A stretch of 64,000 nt of DNA from contig NC_058521.1 in the NCBI RefSeq assembly GCF_904849725.1, positions 557,772,176-557,836,175 of the forward strand. The letters run 5' to 3'. Positions 1 through 10,770 of the stretch are shown one piece after another (the first letter of the stretch is position 1; every line of letters begins with the position of its first letter). The notes below the pieces were generated by a model that saw nothing but the letters and a program-made list of their open reading frames with translations, searched no databases and was not told the origin of the DNA. Made by a program: the position numbers and the translations under genes. The stretch comes from Hordeum vulgare subsp. vulgare. Its lineage: Eukaryota; Streptophyta; Magnoliopsida; Poales; Poaceae.

Positions 1-1616
1 TCCCAAATGTGCTAGGTACCCAAAGAGGATGCAAAAACCTCCATCTTCATGTGCATTGAATAGAAAGAGAAGTTTTGATTCCTCTCAGTTAGTTTTGAGA
101 CGTGGATTCAGTAATATTGAGAGTTATGTTAGTAGGGTGTTGTAAATCTAGAAATACTTGTGTTGGAGTTAGTGATTCCCGTAGCATGCACGTATGGTGA
201 ACCGCTATGTTAGGAAGTCGGAGCATAATTGATCTATTGATTGTCATCCTTTGTGTTGAGCTCGGGATCGCGCGATGGTTAACACCTACCAACCCTTCCC
301 CTCGGAGTATGCGTTTAGCACTTTGTTTCAATTACTAGTAAAAACTTTCACAATAAGTATATGAGTTCTTCATGACTAATGTGAGCCCATGGTATAGATG
401 CACTTTCACCTTCCACCATTGCTAGCCTCTCTAGTGCCGCGCAATTCTCGCAGGTGCACAAACCCACCAAATTCCTTCCTCAAAACAGCCACCATACCTA
501 CCTACTATGGCATTTTCATAGCCATTCCGAGATATATTTCCATGCAACTCCCACCGTTCCGTCTCATGACTTGTGTCGTCACTCTCATATTGCCATTGCA
601 TGATCATACTAGATCGTTGCACATCCCGGTACACTGCCGGAGGCATTTCCTATGGAGTCATCATCATTGTGATCTTTGAGCTTTGAGTAACTAAAAAGTG
701 TGATGATCATCATTATTAGAGCATTGTCCCATGTGAGGAAATGAAAAAAAGAGGCCAAAGAGCCCAAAAACAAAAAAAAACAAAAAACAAAAAAAGAGGC
801 CTAAGAGCCCAAATAAAAAAAGATAAAAAGAGAGAAGGGACAATGCTACTATCTTTTTCCACACTTGTGCTTCATGTTAGCACCATGTTCTTCATGATTG
901 AGAGCTTCTTGCTTTGTCACTACTATATGCTAGTGGGAATCTTTGTTTTATAACTTGGATTTTATATTCCAATGATGGGCTTCCTCAAAATTGCCCTAGG
1001 TCTTCGTGAGCAAGCAAGTTGGATGCACACCCACTAGTTTTCCTCTTGAGCTTTCACATACTTATAGCTCTAGTGCATCTCTTGTATGGCAATCCCTACT
1101 CATTCACATTGATATCTATTAATGGGCATATTCATAGTCAATTGATATGCCGAGACAGTGTGACCATCTCCTCCTTTTTGTCTCACAACCACCACCACAC
1201 TCTATTCCACCTATAGTGCTACATCCATGGCTCGCGCTCATGTACTGCGTGATAGTTAGAAAAAGTTTGAGAAAGTAAGAGTGTTAAAACACTTACTTGG
1301 CCAATTCCGGGGTTGTGCATGATTTACATTAGTTGTGTGAGGATGATGGCGCATAGACAGACTATATGATTTTGTAGGGATAACTTTCTGTGGCCTTGTT
1401 ATTTTGAAAGTTCATGATTACTTTGCTAGTTTGCTTGAAGTATTATTGTTTTCATGTCAATAGCAAACTATTGTTTTGAATCTTACGGATCTGAACATAC
1501 ATGCCACGTGAAAGAAGTTGCAAAGGACAACTATGCTAGGTAGCATTCCACATCAAAAATTCATTCTTTATCACTTCCCTACTCGAGGACGAGCAGGAGT
1601 TAAGCTTGGGGATGCT
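1..1616 (+). other. W1 non-coding 3' internal region
   Basis: About 1.6 kb with no sustained reading frame. It contains an A-rich stretch (about 740-835) in which an agaggcc.aagagccc block occurs twice, also present in W2 at about 12620-12700. It ends in a purine-rich run (cttggggatgct, about 1605-1616) directly before the LTR, which is the likely polypurine tract for plus-strand priming. I see no gene here. Confidence 0.75.
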
Positions 1617-3157
1617 TGATACGTCTCCAACGTATCTATAATTTTTTATGGTTTCATTCTATTATCTTGTCAAACTTTGGATGTTTTGCATGCCTTTTAT
1701 TTATTTTCTGGGACTAACTTATTAACTCGGTGCCAAGTGTCAGTTCCTGTTTTTTCCATGTTTTTGACCCCTTTCAGAGGAGATTTTGAAACGGAGTCCA
1801 AACGGAAGAAAATCCCCGAAAAGATTTTTCCTGGAACGGAAGAAGATCAGAGGACTTGGGAGCCAAGCCAGAAGAGCCCCAGGGGCCCCACAAGCCCCCA
1901 CCCCGCGGACAGGGGGGCATGCCATCCAGGCTTGTGGGCCCCCTGGAGGTCCCCTGACCTAGATCTTCTGCCTATATATTCCCAAAAAAATCAAGAGACG
2001 AACACAATTACTTTTCCGCCGCCGCAAGCTTGTGTCTCCGCAAGATCCCATCTGGGGCATGTCCTGGTGCCCTGCCGGAGGGGAGATTCGGATACGGAGG
2101 GCTTCTTCATCAAGATCATGACCTCCCCGATGATGCGTGAGTAGTTCACCATAGACCTACGGGTCCATAGCTAGTAACTAGATGGCTTCTTCTCTCTCTT
2201 GGATCTTCAATTCAAAGTTCTCCATGATCTTCATGCAGATCTATCCGATGTAATCTTCTTTTGTGGTTTGTTTGTCGAGATCCGATGAATTGTGGATTTA
2301 TGATCAGATTATCTATGAATCTTATTTGAGTTTCTTCTGATTTCTCTTATGCATGATTTCATATCCTTGTAATTCTCTTCGAGTTGTGGGTTTTGTTTGG
2401 CCAACTAGATCTATGATTCTTGGAATGGGAGAAGTGCTTGGTTTTGGGTTCATACCGCGCGGTGACCTCACCCAGTGATAGAAGGGGTAGCGAGGCACGT
2501 ATCGTGTTGTTGCCATCAAGGGTAAAAGATGGGGTTTTCATCATTGGTTTGAGATTATCCCTCTACATCATGTCATCTTGCTTAAAGTGTTACTCTGTTC
2601 GTCATGAACTCAATACACTAGATGCATGCTGGATAGCGGTCGATGTGTGGAGTAATAGTAGTAGATGCAGAAAGTATCGGTCTACTTGTCTCGGACGTGA
2701 TGCCTATATGCTAGATCATTGCCTTAGATATCGTCATGACTGTTCGCGGTTCTATCAATTGCTCGACAGTAATTTGTTCACCCACCATGATATTTGCTAT
2801 TATGAGAGAAGCCTCTAGTGAACACTATGGCCCCGAGGGTCTACTCCACGCCATATTTTCAGCCTTACACTTTTTACTTCGTTGCACTTTCTGCCTTCAG
2901 ATCTCACTTTGCAAACAATCTTGAAGGGATTGACAACCCCTTTGAACCGTTGGGTGCAAGCTTGTTTGTGTTTGCGCAGGTACTTTGGACTTGACGAGGC
3001 CCTCCTTCTGGATCAATACCTTGGTTCTCAAACTGAGGGAAATACTTACTGCTCCTGTGCTGCATCACCCTTTCCTCTTCAAGGGAAAAAACGACGCAAA
3101 ACCAGAGATGTAACAAGAAGAATTCCTACGCGCGAGGGAAGAACTTTTGTTGCAGCA
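1617..3157 (+). repeat. W1 3' LTR
   Basis: LTR of 1541 bp starting TGATACGTCTCC and ending GCAGCA. It holds a GC-rich inverted repeat (arms 1879-1896 and 1929-1946, 17 of 18 positions pairing) and a TATA box (cctatatatt, 1971-1980) 25 bp further on. The same order is seen in the other W-type LTRs here. The last 80 bp differ from the W2 LTR end, so 3157 as the exact end rests on LTR length and on the resumption of element B coding sequence. Confidence 0.85.
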
Positions 3158-3559
3158 ACACTGCGGTGTTAAGAAAATGTATACCAAGAATAATAGACAT
3201 GCTCCTATCCTCGGCATGTCAAGCACAAAAAAGTCAATAAGGATCAAGCAATTAGCAACTTCAACAGGAACATCCTCACAAATACCAACAGGAACGAGGG
3301 TTGACTTATCAGCCATTTCAAGAGAGATATCTGTAGGGATTAGTTTATCTAAACAGAGCCTTTTGTAAAGAGAGAAAGGCATAACACTCACTCCTTCGCC
3401 AAGATCACATAAAGCAGTTGTGACATAATTATTTTTTATGGAGCAAGGAATGGTGGGTATACCTGGATCACCAAGCTTCTCAGGAATCTTACCATTGAAA
3501 GAGTAATTAGCAAGCATAGTAGATATTGCCTCATTAGGGACTTTTTTTATTAGTAACAA
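3158..3559 (-). pseudogene. B retropepsin-like protease, broken by W1
   Basis: Minus-strand reading of an aspartic protease domain of Gypsy type. The active-site block reads ALCDLGEGVSVMP, so the catalytic Asp (DLG) is present, although Gly-Glu replaces the usual Ala-Ser after DLG. A second conserved segment, FFVLDMP, follows, and then the reading shifts frame by one base: the ILG..FL motif is found in the next frame with altered residues (ILGIHFLNT). W1 interrupts the domain just after this motif. The product would cleave the gag-pol polyprotein in virus-like particles; this copy is dead. No polymerase of B is visible in the window. Confidence 0.8.
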
Positions 3560-4087
3560 TATCTTTCATATACCTCGAGTACGGAGGCAACTTAATAGCA
3601 TCAGTCAAAGGATTTTGAAGAAAAAGAGGTTTCATCCATTCACAAAATTTATTGCAATGCTCTTATTCTTTGGTTTTGAAAGACTTACCTGGGAAGGGCA
3701 TTGATTTATGTACCCATGGTTCTCTTTCCTTCCCATGTATTTTTGCAACAAAGTCTTCTCTAGTATACCTCTTGCGCTTGTCGGGTGCTTCTTCTTCTTG
3801 TACCTTAGGAGGATCATTCTTCTCATTATCTTTATCAGGTTCATCATCATCTTCAGTTTCAGCATCGGAAATAGATATACTATTAGGATCAACAATAGGT
3901 TCTTCATCAATTATGGGATCATTGGAGTTATCAGCTTCCTTGTGTTTCTTCTTATTCTTTGGGGAGCTGACAATGTCTTCTTCATGAAATTGAGAATCTT
4001 GCTCGATCCTCTTTGGATGCCCCTCCAGATAGAGTGGGTCCTGGGTGTGTGTACCACCTTGGGTCTTTATACCATAAGCCTGTGTAT
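3560..4087 (-). pseudogene. B gag C-terminal part and gag-protease linker
   Basis: Continues the gag of 52102-53540 after the element A insertion. The segment 4087-3663 is open and highly charged: an acidic stretch rich in Asp, Glu and Lys (DAETEDDDEPDKDNEKND) is followed by a basic patch (APDKRKRYTREDF). A stop follows at 3660-3662. Recognisable linker sequence (CEWMKPLFLQNPLTDAIKL) then continues in the same frame to about 3550, where an A-run shift leads into the protease frame. No CCHC zinc knuckle is visible. The assignment rests on position between gag and protease and on continuity across the tgtat duplication. Confidence 0.75.
4083..4087. repeat. Left TSD of element A (tgtat)
   Basis: tgtat lies directly left of the A LTR (tgatgaccc, 4088) and again at 52097-52101, directly right of the far A LTR end (gacgtatca). 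A perfect 5-bp match 48 kb apart defines both ends of A. Confidence 0.9.
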
Positions 4088-5611
4088 TGATGACCCACAA
4101 GTATAGGGGGTCTATCGTAGTCCTTTCGATAAGTAAGAGTGTCAAACCCAACGAGGAGCAGAAGGATCTGACAAGTGGTTTTCAGCAAGGTAAAATCTGC
4201 AGGCACTGAAATTATCTGTAACAAGTAGTTGTGTGGTGAGATGATTCATAGCAAGCAACAAGTAACAAAAGTAGCAACGGTGCAGCAAAGTGGCCCAATC
4301 CCTTTTGTAGTAAGGGACAAGCCTGGACAAAGTCTTATAGGAGGGAAAACGCTCCCGAGGACACACGGGAATTTCTGTCATGCTAGTTTTCATCATGTTC
4401 ATATGATTCACGTTCGTTACTTTGATAGTTTGATATGTGGGTGGACCAGCACTTGGGTACTGCCCTTACTTGGACAAGCATCCCACTTATGATTAACCCC
4501 TCTCGCAAGCATCCGCAACTAGGAAAGAAGAATTAAGACAAAGTCTAACCATAGCATTAAACTCGTGGATCAAAATCAGCCCCTTACGAAGCAACGCATA
4601 AACTAGGGTTTAAGCTTCTGTCACTCTAGCAACCCATCATCTACTTACTACTTCCCAATGCCTTCCTCTAGGCACAAATAATGGTGAAGTGTTATGTAGT
4701 CGACGTTCACATAACACCACTAGAGGAAAAACAACATACAACACATCAAAATATCGAACGAATACCAAATTCACATGACTACTATTAGCACGAATTATCC
4801 CATGTCCTCAGGAACAAAAGTAACTACTCACAAAGCATAATCATATTCATGACCAGAGAGGTAATGAGTAGCATCAAGGATCTGAACATAAAATCTTCCA
4901 CCAAGTAATCCAACTCGCATCAACTACAAAGAGTAATTAACACTACTAGCAACCTTACAAGTACCAATTAGAGTCGTGAGACGGAGATTGGTTACAAGTG
5001 ATGAACTAGGGTTTGGAGATGAGATGGTGCTGATGAAGATGTTGATGGTGATGAGTCCCCTCCGATGAGAGGACTGTTGGTGATGACGATGGCGACGATT
5101 TATCCCTCCGGGAGGGAAGTTTCCCGGCAGGATCGTCCTGCCGGAGCTCTAGATTGGTTCTGCTCAAGTTCCGCCTCGTGGCGGCAGCGAATCCTCCAAA
5201 AAGCTCCCTTCTGATTTTTTTCAGGACGAAACCCTTCATATAGCAAAAGATGAGCGCCGGAGGGGCAACAGGGGGCCCACAAGCCCCCCAGGCCCGGCCA
5301 GGGGGGTAGGCCGGGCCTGGCAGGCTTGTGGCCTCCAGGTGGCGCCCCTGTGGTACTTCTTCCACCAAGTATTTTTTATATATTCCCAAAAAAATCCACG
5401 TTGATTTTCACAGCTTTTGGAGTTGAGCAGAATAGGCATCTCAAACTTGCTCCTTTTTCAGGCCAGAATTCGAGCTGTCGGCATTCTCCCTCTTCATGTA
5501 AAACTTGCAAAATAAGAGAGAAAAGGCATAAGTATTGTACCTCGAAGTGTAATAACAACCCAAAAAGCAATAAATATCAACATGAAAGCATGATGCAAAA
5601 TGGACGTATCA
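4088..5611 (-). repeat. A 3' LTR
   Basis: LTR of 1524 bp, read on the minus strand from TGATACGTCC (5611) to ...GGTCATCA (4088). It contains a nested GC-rich inverted repeat (5274-5333: outer arms ggcccacaagcc / ggcttgtggcc, inner arms caggcccggcc / ggccgggcctg) and, downstream on the minus strand, a TATA-like ctatatgaagg (5233-5243). It parallels 38566-39489 plus 51494-52096. Confidence 0.9.
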
Positions 5612-5630
5612 ACTCCCCCAAGATTAGACC
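5612..5630 (-). promoter_or_regulatory. A polypurine tract
   Basis: On the minus strand the sequence cttgggggagt lies directly next to the 3' LTR start (TGATACGTCC). This is the expected place and composition of the plus-strand priming tract. Confidence 0.8.
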
Positions 5631-6952
5631 TCGCTTGTCCTCAAGCGGAAGCCTAGATCAATAAACAAGACCACATGTTTAGGGAGAGAGGTGTCGACAA
5701 AACAAGATACGAACATGCACGCATCATGATCATGATCAGAACAACAATACCAACATATAATCTCGCATGCTAAAAGTGACAATTCCTTCACAAAGTAAAG
5801 TATGGATCAAGAACCTTACCGAGAAGTAACAACCAATAGCCTTTAGTCATTAAAGCAATTGCAATTTATCACAACATCAGAAAGAGTCAAATAAGAGCTT
5901 GTAAAGCAAATCCACATACTCAATCATCTTTTCGTTCTCTACAATTGCTACAACTCACGTGGTACTCATGAGATCAAAGTTTCAGCTGGACACAGAGAAA
6001 GATAGGGGCTTATAGTTTTGCCTCCCAACTACTTACCTCAAGGGTAATGTCAACAATAATAATTCATGAATACTTACCTATAAGTTGACATATGAATATG
6101 GATCTTTCCCTAGCATATGACGTTAGCCAAGATAAAGGCGAAACAAGGAATTCATGAAGATCACCATGACTCTTTCAAGGGAAAAAAGTAAAGGTACAAG
6201 ATAGGCCCTTCGCACAGGGAAGCAGAGGTTGTCATGCGCTTTTGAGGTTTGGATGTGTGTCCTCTTAGTGCGGAGGAACGTCACTTTATATTGCCTCTTG
6301 TGATAAAGAACTTTATTATGCAGTCTGTCACTATTATGTCTTCCTCATCACAGGTTCATACAAAGCTTATTTTCCACACACTAATAGATCAAACATATTA
6401 GGGAGCAATTTTTATTGCTTGCACCGATGGCAACTTACTTGAGGGGTCTTATTCAATCTATAGGTAGGTATGGTGGACACTCATGGCAAAACTGGGTTGA
6501 AGGTTTATGGATGCACAAGTAGAATCTCTACTTGGTGCGGGAGTTTTGGCTAATGTGAGGTGGAAGCAATCGTCACATGCTAAGGGGTCTCTAATCATAT
6601 AACATTGTTCGGAACCAAGCAAACACAATTCATTATGTTGTCTTTCTTGTCCAACATCTACTTCTAGGCATGTAATAGTTTAGTGAGTGTTCACTATCAT
6701 AGATGGTGTCAAGGATGATATATTTATATGTGAACCTCTCCTTCTTTATCACTTCCTATTAATTGCAACAATGACCAAGGTCTACGTTTGTCTACCCTCA
6801 ACAAGTTTCAATCATCATCCTTTTTATATGTGAAGCCATCACTTCCCATAAGATCACTACATGATCTTTCATGCTTTTGTTCTTTCTCGATCTTTTGATC
6901 ATGGCAAGAGGCAAAGCCCTTCAACTAAGATACTCTTTATTATATGGCTCAC
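5612..6952 (-). other. A 3' non-coding internal region
   Basis: About 1.3 kb between the A 3' LTR and the W2 insertion, with no reading frame I can support. Its end beside the LTR resembles the equivalent end of W elements (gaggac.agcg followed by a G-run), suggesting a shared ancestral 3' end. The last five bases, ctcac (6948-6952), are the expected W2 target-site duplication, but the right-hand copy is lost. Confidence 0.7.
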
Positions 6953-8497
6953 TGATACGTCTCCAACGTATCTATAATTTTTGATGGTTTCATGCTATTA
7001 TCTCGTCAAACTTTGGATGTTTTGCATGCCTTTTATTTATTTTCTGGGACTAACCTATTAACTCAGTGCCAAGTGCCAGTTCCTGTTTTTTCCATGTTTT
7101 TTACCCCTTTTAGAGGAGATTTTGAAATGGAGTCCAAACGGAAGAAAATCCCCGAAAAGATTTTTCCTGGAACGGAAGAAGATCGGAGATCTTGGGGGGC
7201 CAAGCCAGAAGAGCCCCATGGGCCCCACAAGCCCCCACTCCGCGGCCAGCGGGGCGCGCCATGCTGGCTTGTGGGCCCCCTGGAGGTCCCCATACCTAGA
7301 TCTTGCACCTATAAATTCCCAAATATTCCCAAAAAAATCAGGGGAGCATCGTAATCACTTTTCCGCTGCCGCAAGCTTCGTTCTCCGCAAGATCCCATCT
7401 GGTGCACGTCCTGGTGCCATTCCGGAGGGGGATTCGGACACGGAAGGCTTCTCCATCAACACCATGACCTCTCCGATGATGCGTGAGTAGTTCACCATAG
7501 ACCTACGGGTCCATAGCTAGTAACTAGATGGCTTCTTCTCTCTCTTGGATCTTCAATACAAAGTTCTCCATGATCTTCATGGAGATCTATCCGATGTAAT
7601 CTTATTTTGTGGTGTGTTTGTCGAGATCCGATGAATTGTGGATTTATGATCAGATTATCTATGAATCTTATTTGAGTTTCTTCTGATCTCTCTTATGCAT
7701 GATTTCTTATCCTTGTAATTCTCTTCAAGTTGTGGGTTTTGTTTGGCCAACTATATCTATGATTCTTGCAATGGGAGAAGTACTTGGTTTTGGGTTCATA
7801 CCGTGCGGTGACCTAACCCAGTGACAGAAGGGGTAGCAAGGCACGTATCGTGTTGTTGCCATCAAGGGTAAAAAGATGGGGTTTTCATCATTGGTTTGAG
7901 ATTATCCCTCTACATCATGTCATCTTGCTTAAAGCGTTACTCTATTCGGCATGAACTCAATACACTAGATGCATGCTGGATAGCAGTCGATGTGTGGAGT
8001 AATAGTAGTCGATGCAGAAAGTATCGGTCTACTTGTCTCGGACATGATGCATATATGCTAGATCATTGCCTTAGATATCGTCATGAATTTGCGCGGTTCT
8101 ATCAATTGCTCGACAGTAATTTGTTCACCCACCGTAATACTTGCTATTTTGAGAGAAGCCTCTAGTGAACATATGGCCCCCAGGGTCTACTGCACACCAT
8201 ATTTTCAGCCTTACACTTTTTACTATGTTGCACTTTCCGCCTTCAGATCTCACTTTTGCAAACAATCTTGAAGGGATTGACAACCCCTTTGAAGCGTTGG
8301 TGCAAGTTTTTTTGTGTTTGCACAGGTACTCTGGACTTGATGAGACCCTCCTTCTGGATCGATACCTTGATTCTCAAAGTGAGGGAAATACTTACTGCTC
8401 ATGTGCTGCATCACCCTTTCCTCTTCAAGGGAAAAACCAACGCAAGCCCAATCTCCGTCGACGTGTCAATTCTGGCACTGTAGTTTAAGAAGTAGCA
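6953..8497 (+). repeat. W2 5' LTR
   Basis: LTR of 1545 bp, TGATACGTCTCC to AGTAGCA. It has a GC-rich inverted repeat (arms 7221-7233 and 7266-7280) and a TATA box ctataaat (7309-7316). It closely parallels W1 1617-3157 and W3 58434-59946 over most of its length. Confidence 0.9.
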
Positions 8498-8507
8498 GAA
8501 AGATTTC

Positions 8508-8525
8508 TGGCGCCGTTGCCGGGGA
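8508..8525 (+). promoter_or_regulatory. W2 primer-binding site (tRNA-Asp type)
   Basis: tggcgccgttgccgggga, about 10 bp after the LTR end, is complementary to the 3' end of plant tRNA-Asp and is the usual minus-strand primer site of Athila/Tat-like Gypsy elements. Confidence 0.85.
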
Positions 8526-8694
8526 GGAAGATAAAGTCAAGAACTCATCTCTTGCATTTACTTTGTTTGCCAGTTGCCTCTCGTTTTCCTCTCCCCCACT
8601 TCACCAATTTGCCTCTTTCGTTTGCCTTTTCGTTCGCCCTTTTTCTCGCCCGCTTTTTGTTTTCTCGTGTGCTTGCTTGCTTGCTGAAGTCACC

Positions 8695-9949
8695 ATGAAT
8701 GAAAACACCAACCTTTGTGACTTCTCGAATACTAATAATAGTGATTTTATTAGTACTCCGATTGCTCCCGCCACTAGTGCGGAGTCATACGAAATCAATG
8801 CCACTTTGCTGAATCTTGTTATGAAAGAGCAATTCTCTGGCCTTCCTAGTGATGATGCCGCATCCCATCTCAATACCTTCATTGAGCTTTGCGATATGCA
8901 AAATAAAAGAGATGTGGATAATGACGTGATTAAATTGAAGCTTTTTTCCTTTCTCGTTGCGAGATCGCGCAAAAACATGGTTTTCTTCTTTGCCCAAAAA
9001 TAGTATCGATTCTTGGGGTAAGTGCAAAGATGCTTATATATCCAAGTATTTTTCGCCGGCTAAGATCATCTCTCTCTGTAATGATATCATGAATTTCAAG
9101 CAACTTGATCATGAGCATGTTGCACAAGCTTGGGAGAGAATGAAATTAATGATTAGAAATTATCCCGCTCATGGCTTGAGCCTTTGGATGATTATCCAAA
9201 TCTTTTACGCTGGCTTGAATTTCGCTTCTAGAAATATCTTGGACTCCGCCTCAGGTGGAACGTTCATGGAAATCACGTTAGGAGAAGCCACAAATCTCTT
9301 AGACAACATCATGACGAACTACTCTCAGTGGCACACTGAAAGGTCACCTACTAGTAAGAAAGTACATGCTATAGAAGAAATTAACTCGTTGAGTGCTAAG
9401 ATGGATGAGTTAATGAATTTGGTTGCTAATAGAAGTGCTCCTTTGGATCCTAATGATTTGCCTTTGTCTTCTTTGATTGAGAGTAGCAACGCTAGCTTGG
9501 ACGTAAATTTTGTTGGTAGGAATAACTTTGGCAACAACAACGCTTTTAGAGGAAACTATGTTCCTAGGCCTTTTCCTAGTAACTCCTCTAATAACTTTGG
9601 CAACTCCTACAACAATACCCATGGAAATTACAACAGATTACCCTCTGATCTAGAGAGTTAATATCAAAGAGTTCATCAACTCTCAAAAGATTTTCAATGC
9701 GTCCATAGAGGAAAACTACTCAAAATTGACGATTTGGCTAAGAGTGTTGATAGGATTTCTCGTGATGTTGATGCTTTGAAAGTTAGATGTGCTCTTCCCC
9801 AAATCAACATGGATGAAACTTTGAAAGCTATGCGTGTTTCCATGATTGAGAGCCAAGAAAGAACCGCCCAAATTCGTGATAGACATGAATGGCTTAAAAG
9901 GCGTGTTCTCGTGATGAGAATCACGAAGATTTTAAAGCGCTTGGTGTGA
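8695..9949 (+). pseudogene. W2 gag polyprotein
   Basis: Start chosen at the ATG at 8695, about 170 bp after the PBS, in the frame that leads into the gag domain. A frame break lies in a six-T run at 8942-8947, after which the capsid-like region is clear (RDRAKTWFSSLP at about 8958, then FKQLDHEHVAQAWERMK and IQIFYAGL). An Asn/Gly-rich stretch follows (NNFGNNNAFRGNY), with no visible CCHC knuckle. A TAA at 9659-9661 interrupts the frame, which reopens to 9949 in the same phase (DDLAKSVDRISRDVDALK). The product would be the structural protein of the particle. The pattern matches gag of A and B in outline. It is broken in at least three places. Confidence 0.82.
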
Positions 9950-10770
9950 CTCCCATTGAATCTTTGTTTTCTTGTGTCAAACCTAATGATTATGGGGATG
10001 GATATGAATCTACTTTGGTTGAAAAGTGCCCCAATGATTCGGAGTCCATCTATCTTGATGCTAAAAGCGTTAAAAGTGGAGTAGAAGACGTTAAAACTTT
10101 GAGTAGTAATGAAGTTACTACCCTGGATTTCAAGGAATTCAATTATGATAGTTGCTCCTTGATTGAATGCATTTCTTTGATGCAATCCATGTTAAACTCT
10201 CCGCACGCTTATAGCCAAAACAAAGCCTTTACCGATCATATCATCGAAGCTAGGATAAAAGCTCTTGAAGAGAAACTTGAATTGGAAGTCTCTATCCCTA
10301 GAAAGCTTCATGATGAGTGGGAACCTACCATCAAAATCAAAATCAAAAACTATGAGTGCAATGCTTTGTGTTATTTGGGTGCGAGTGTTTCTGCGATTCC
10401 AAAATCTTTATGTGATATTCTGGGTTTTAATGAGATTGAAGAGTGCTCTCTTAATTTGCATCTTGCTGATTCTACTATCAAGAAACCCATGGGAAGGATC
10501 AATGATGTTCTTATTATTGCAAATAGGAACTATGTACCCGTGGATTTCATTGTGCTTGACATTGATTGCAATCCTACTTGCCCTATTATTCTTGGTAGAC
10601 CTTTCCTAAGGACTATCGGTGCTATCATCGATATGAAGGAAGGGAATATTAGATTTCAATTTCCTTTAAGGAAGGGCATGGAACACTTTCCTAGAAAGGA
10701 AATAAGATTGCCTTATGAATCCATGATGAGGGCTACTTATGGTTTGAGCACGAAAGACGACGATACGTGA
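9946..10770 (+). pseudogene. W2 protease-like domain, catalytic Asp lost
   Basis: An open frame of 274 codons that probably continues gag after a frameshift near 9920. The C-terminal half has a retropepsin fold signature: a hydrophobic strand, CYLGASVSAIPKSL at the active-site position, and ILGRPFLRTIGAIIDM near the end. The active-site triplet should be D-[LVM]-G; here Tyr occupies the Asp position, so the domain should be inactive as a protease. The frame ends at TGA 10768-10770 with no polymerase after it. It may be a relic or a gag-attached domain processed in trans by a related element. The strong ILGRPFL block makes the family assignment secure. Confidence 0.8.

Larger units (their letters stand above)
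1..3157 (+). mobile_element. W1: 3' part of a Gypsy LTR retrotransposon (WHAM-like, tentative)
   Basis: The window opens inside the 3' non-coding internal region of an LTR element whose 5' part lies off the left edge. Positions 1-1616 run closely parallel to 11880-13489 of W2, and 1617-3157 is a full LTR close in length and sequence to the W2 LTR (1541 versus 1545 bp). The element ends at 3157 (...GCAGCA), inside the protease region of element B. The five bases after the end, acact, are the expected target-site duplication, but the partner copy is outside the window. Family name is from memory of the LTR start and is tentative. Confidence 0.85.

Noticed and set aside
3663..4151. A single minus-strand gene running over 4088
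   Set aside because: The frame crosses by chance from the A LTR into the B gag; the TSD at 4083-4087 shows a junction here.
7122..7490. Open frames in the W-type LTRs (also at 1677, 13529, 58473, 62060)
   Set aside because: They are LTR sequence around the inverted repeat and TATA box; frames are not kept between copies.
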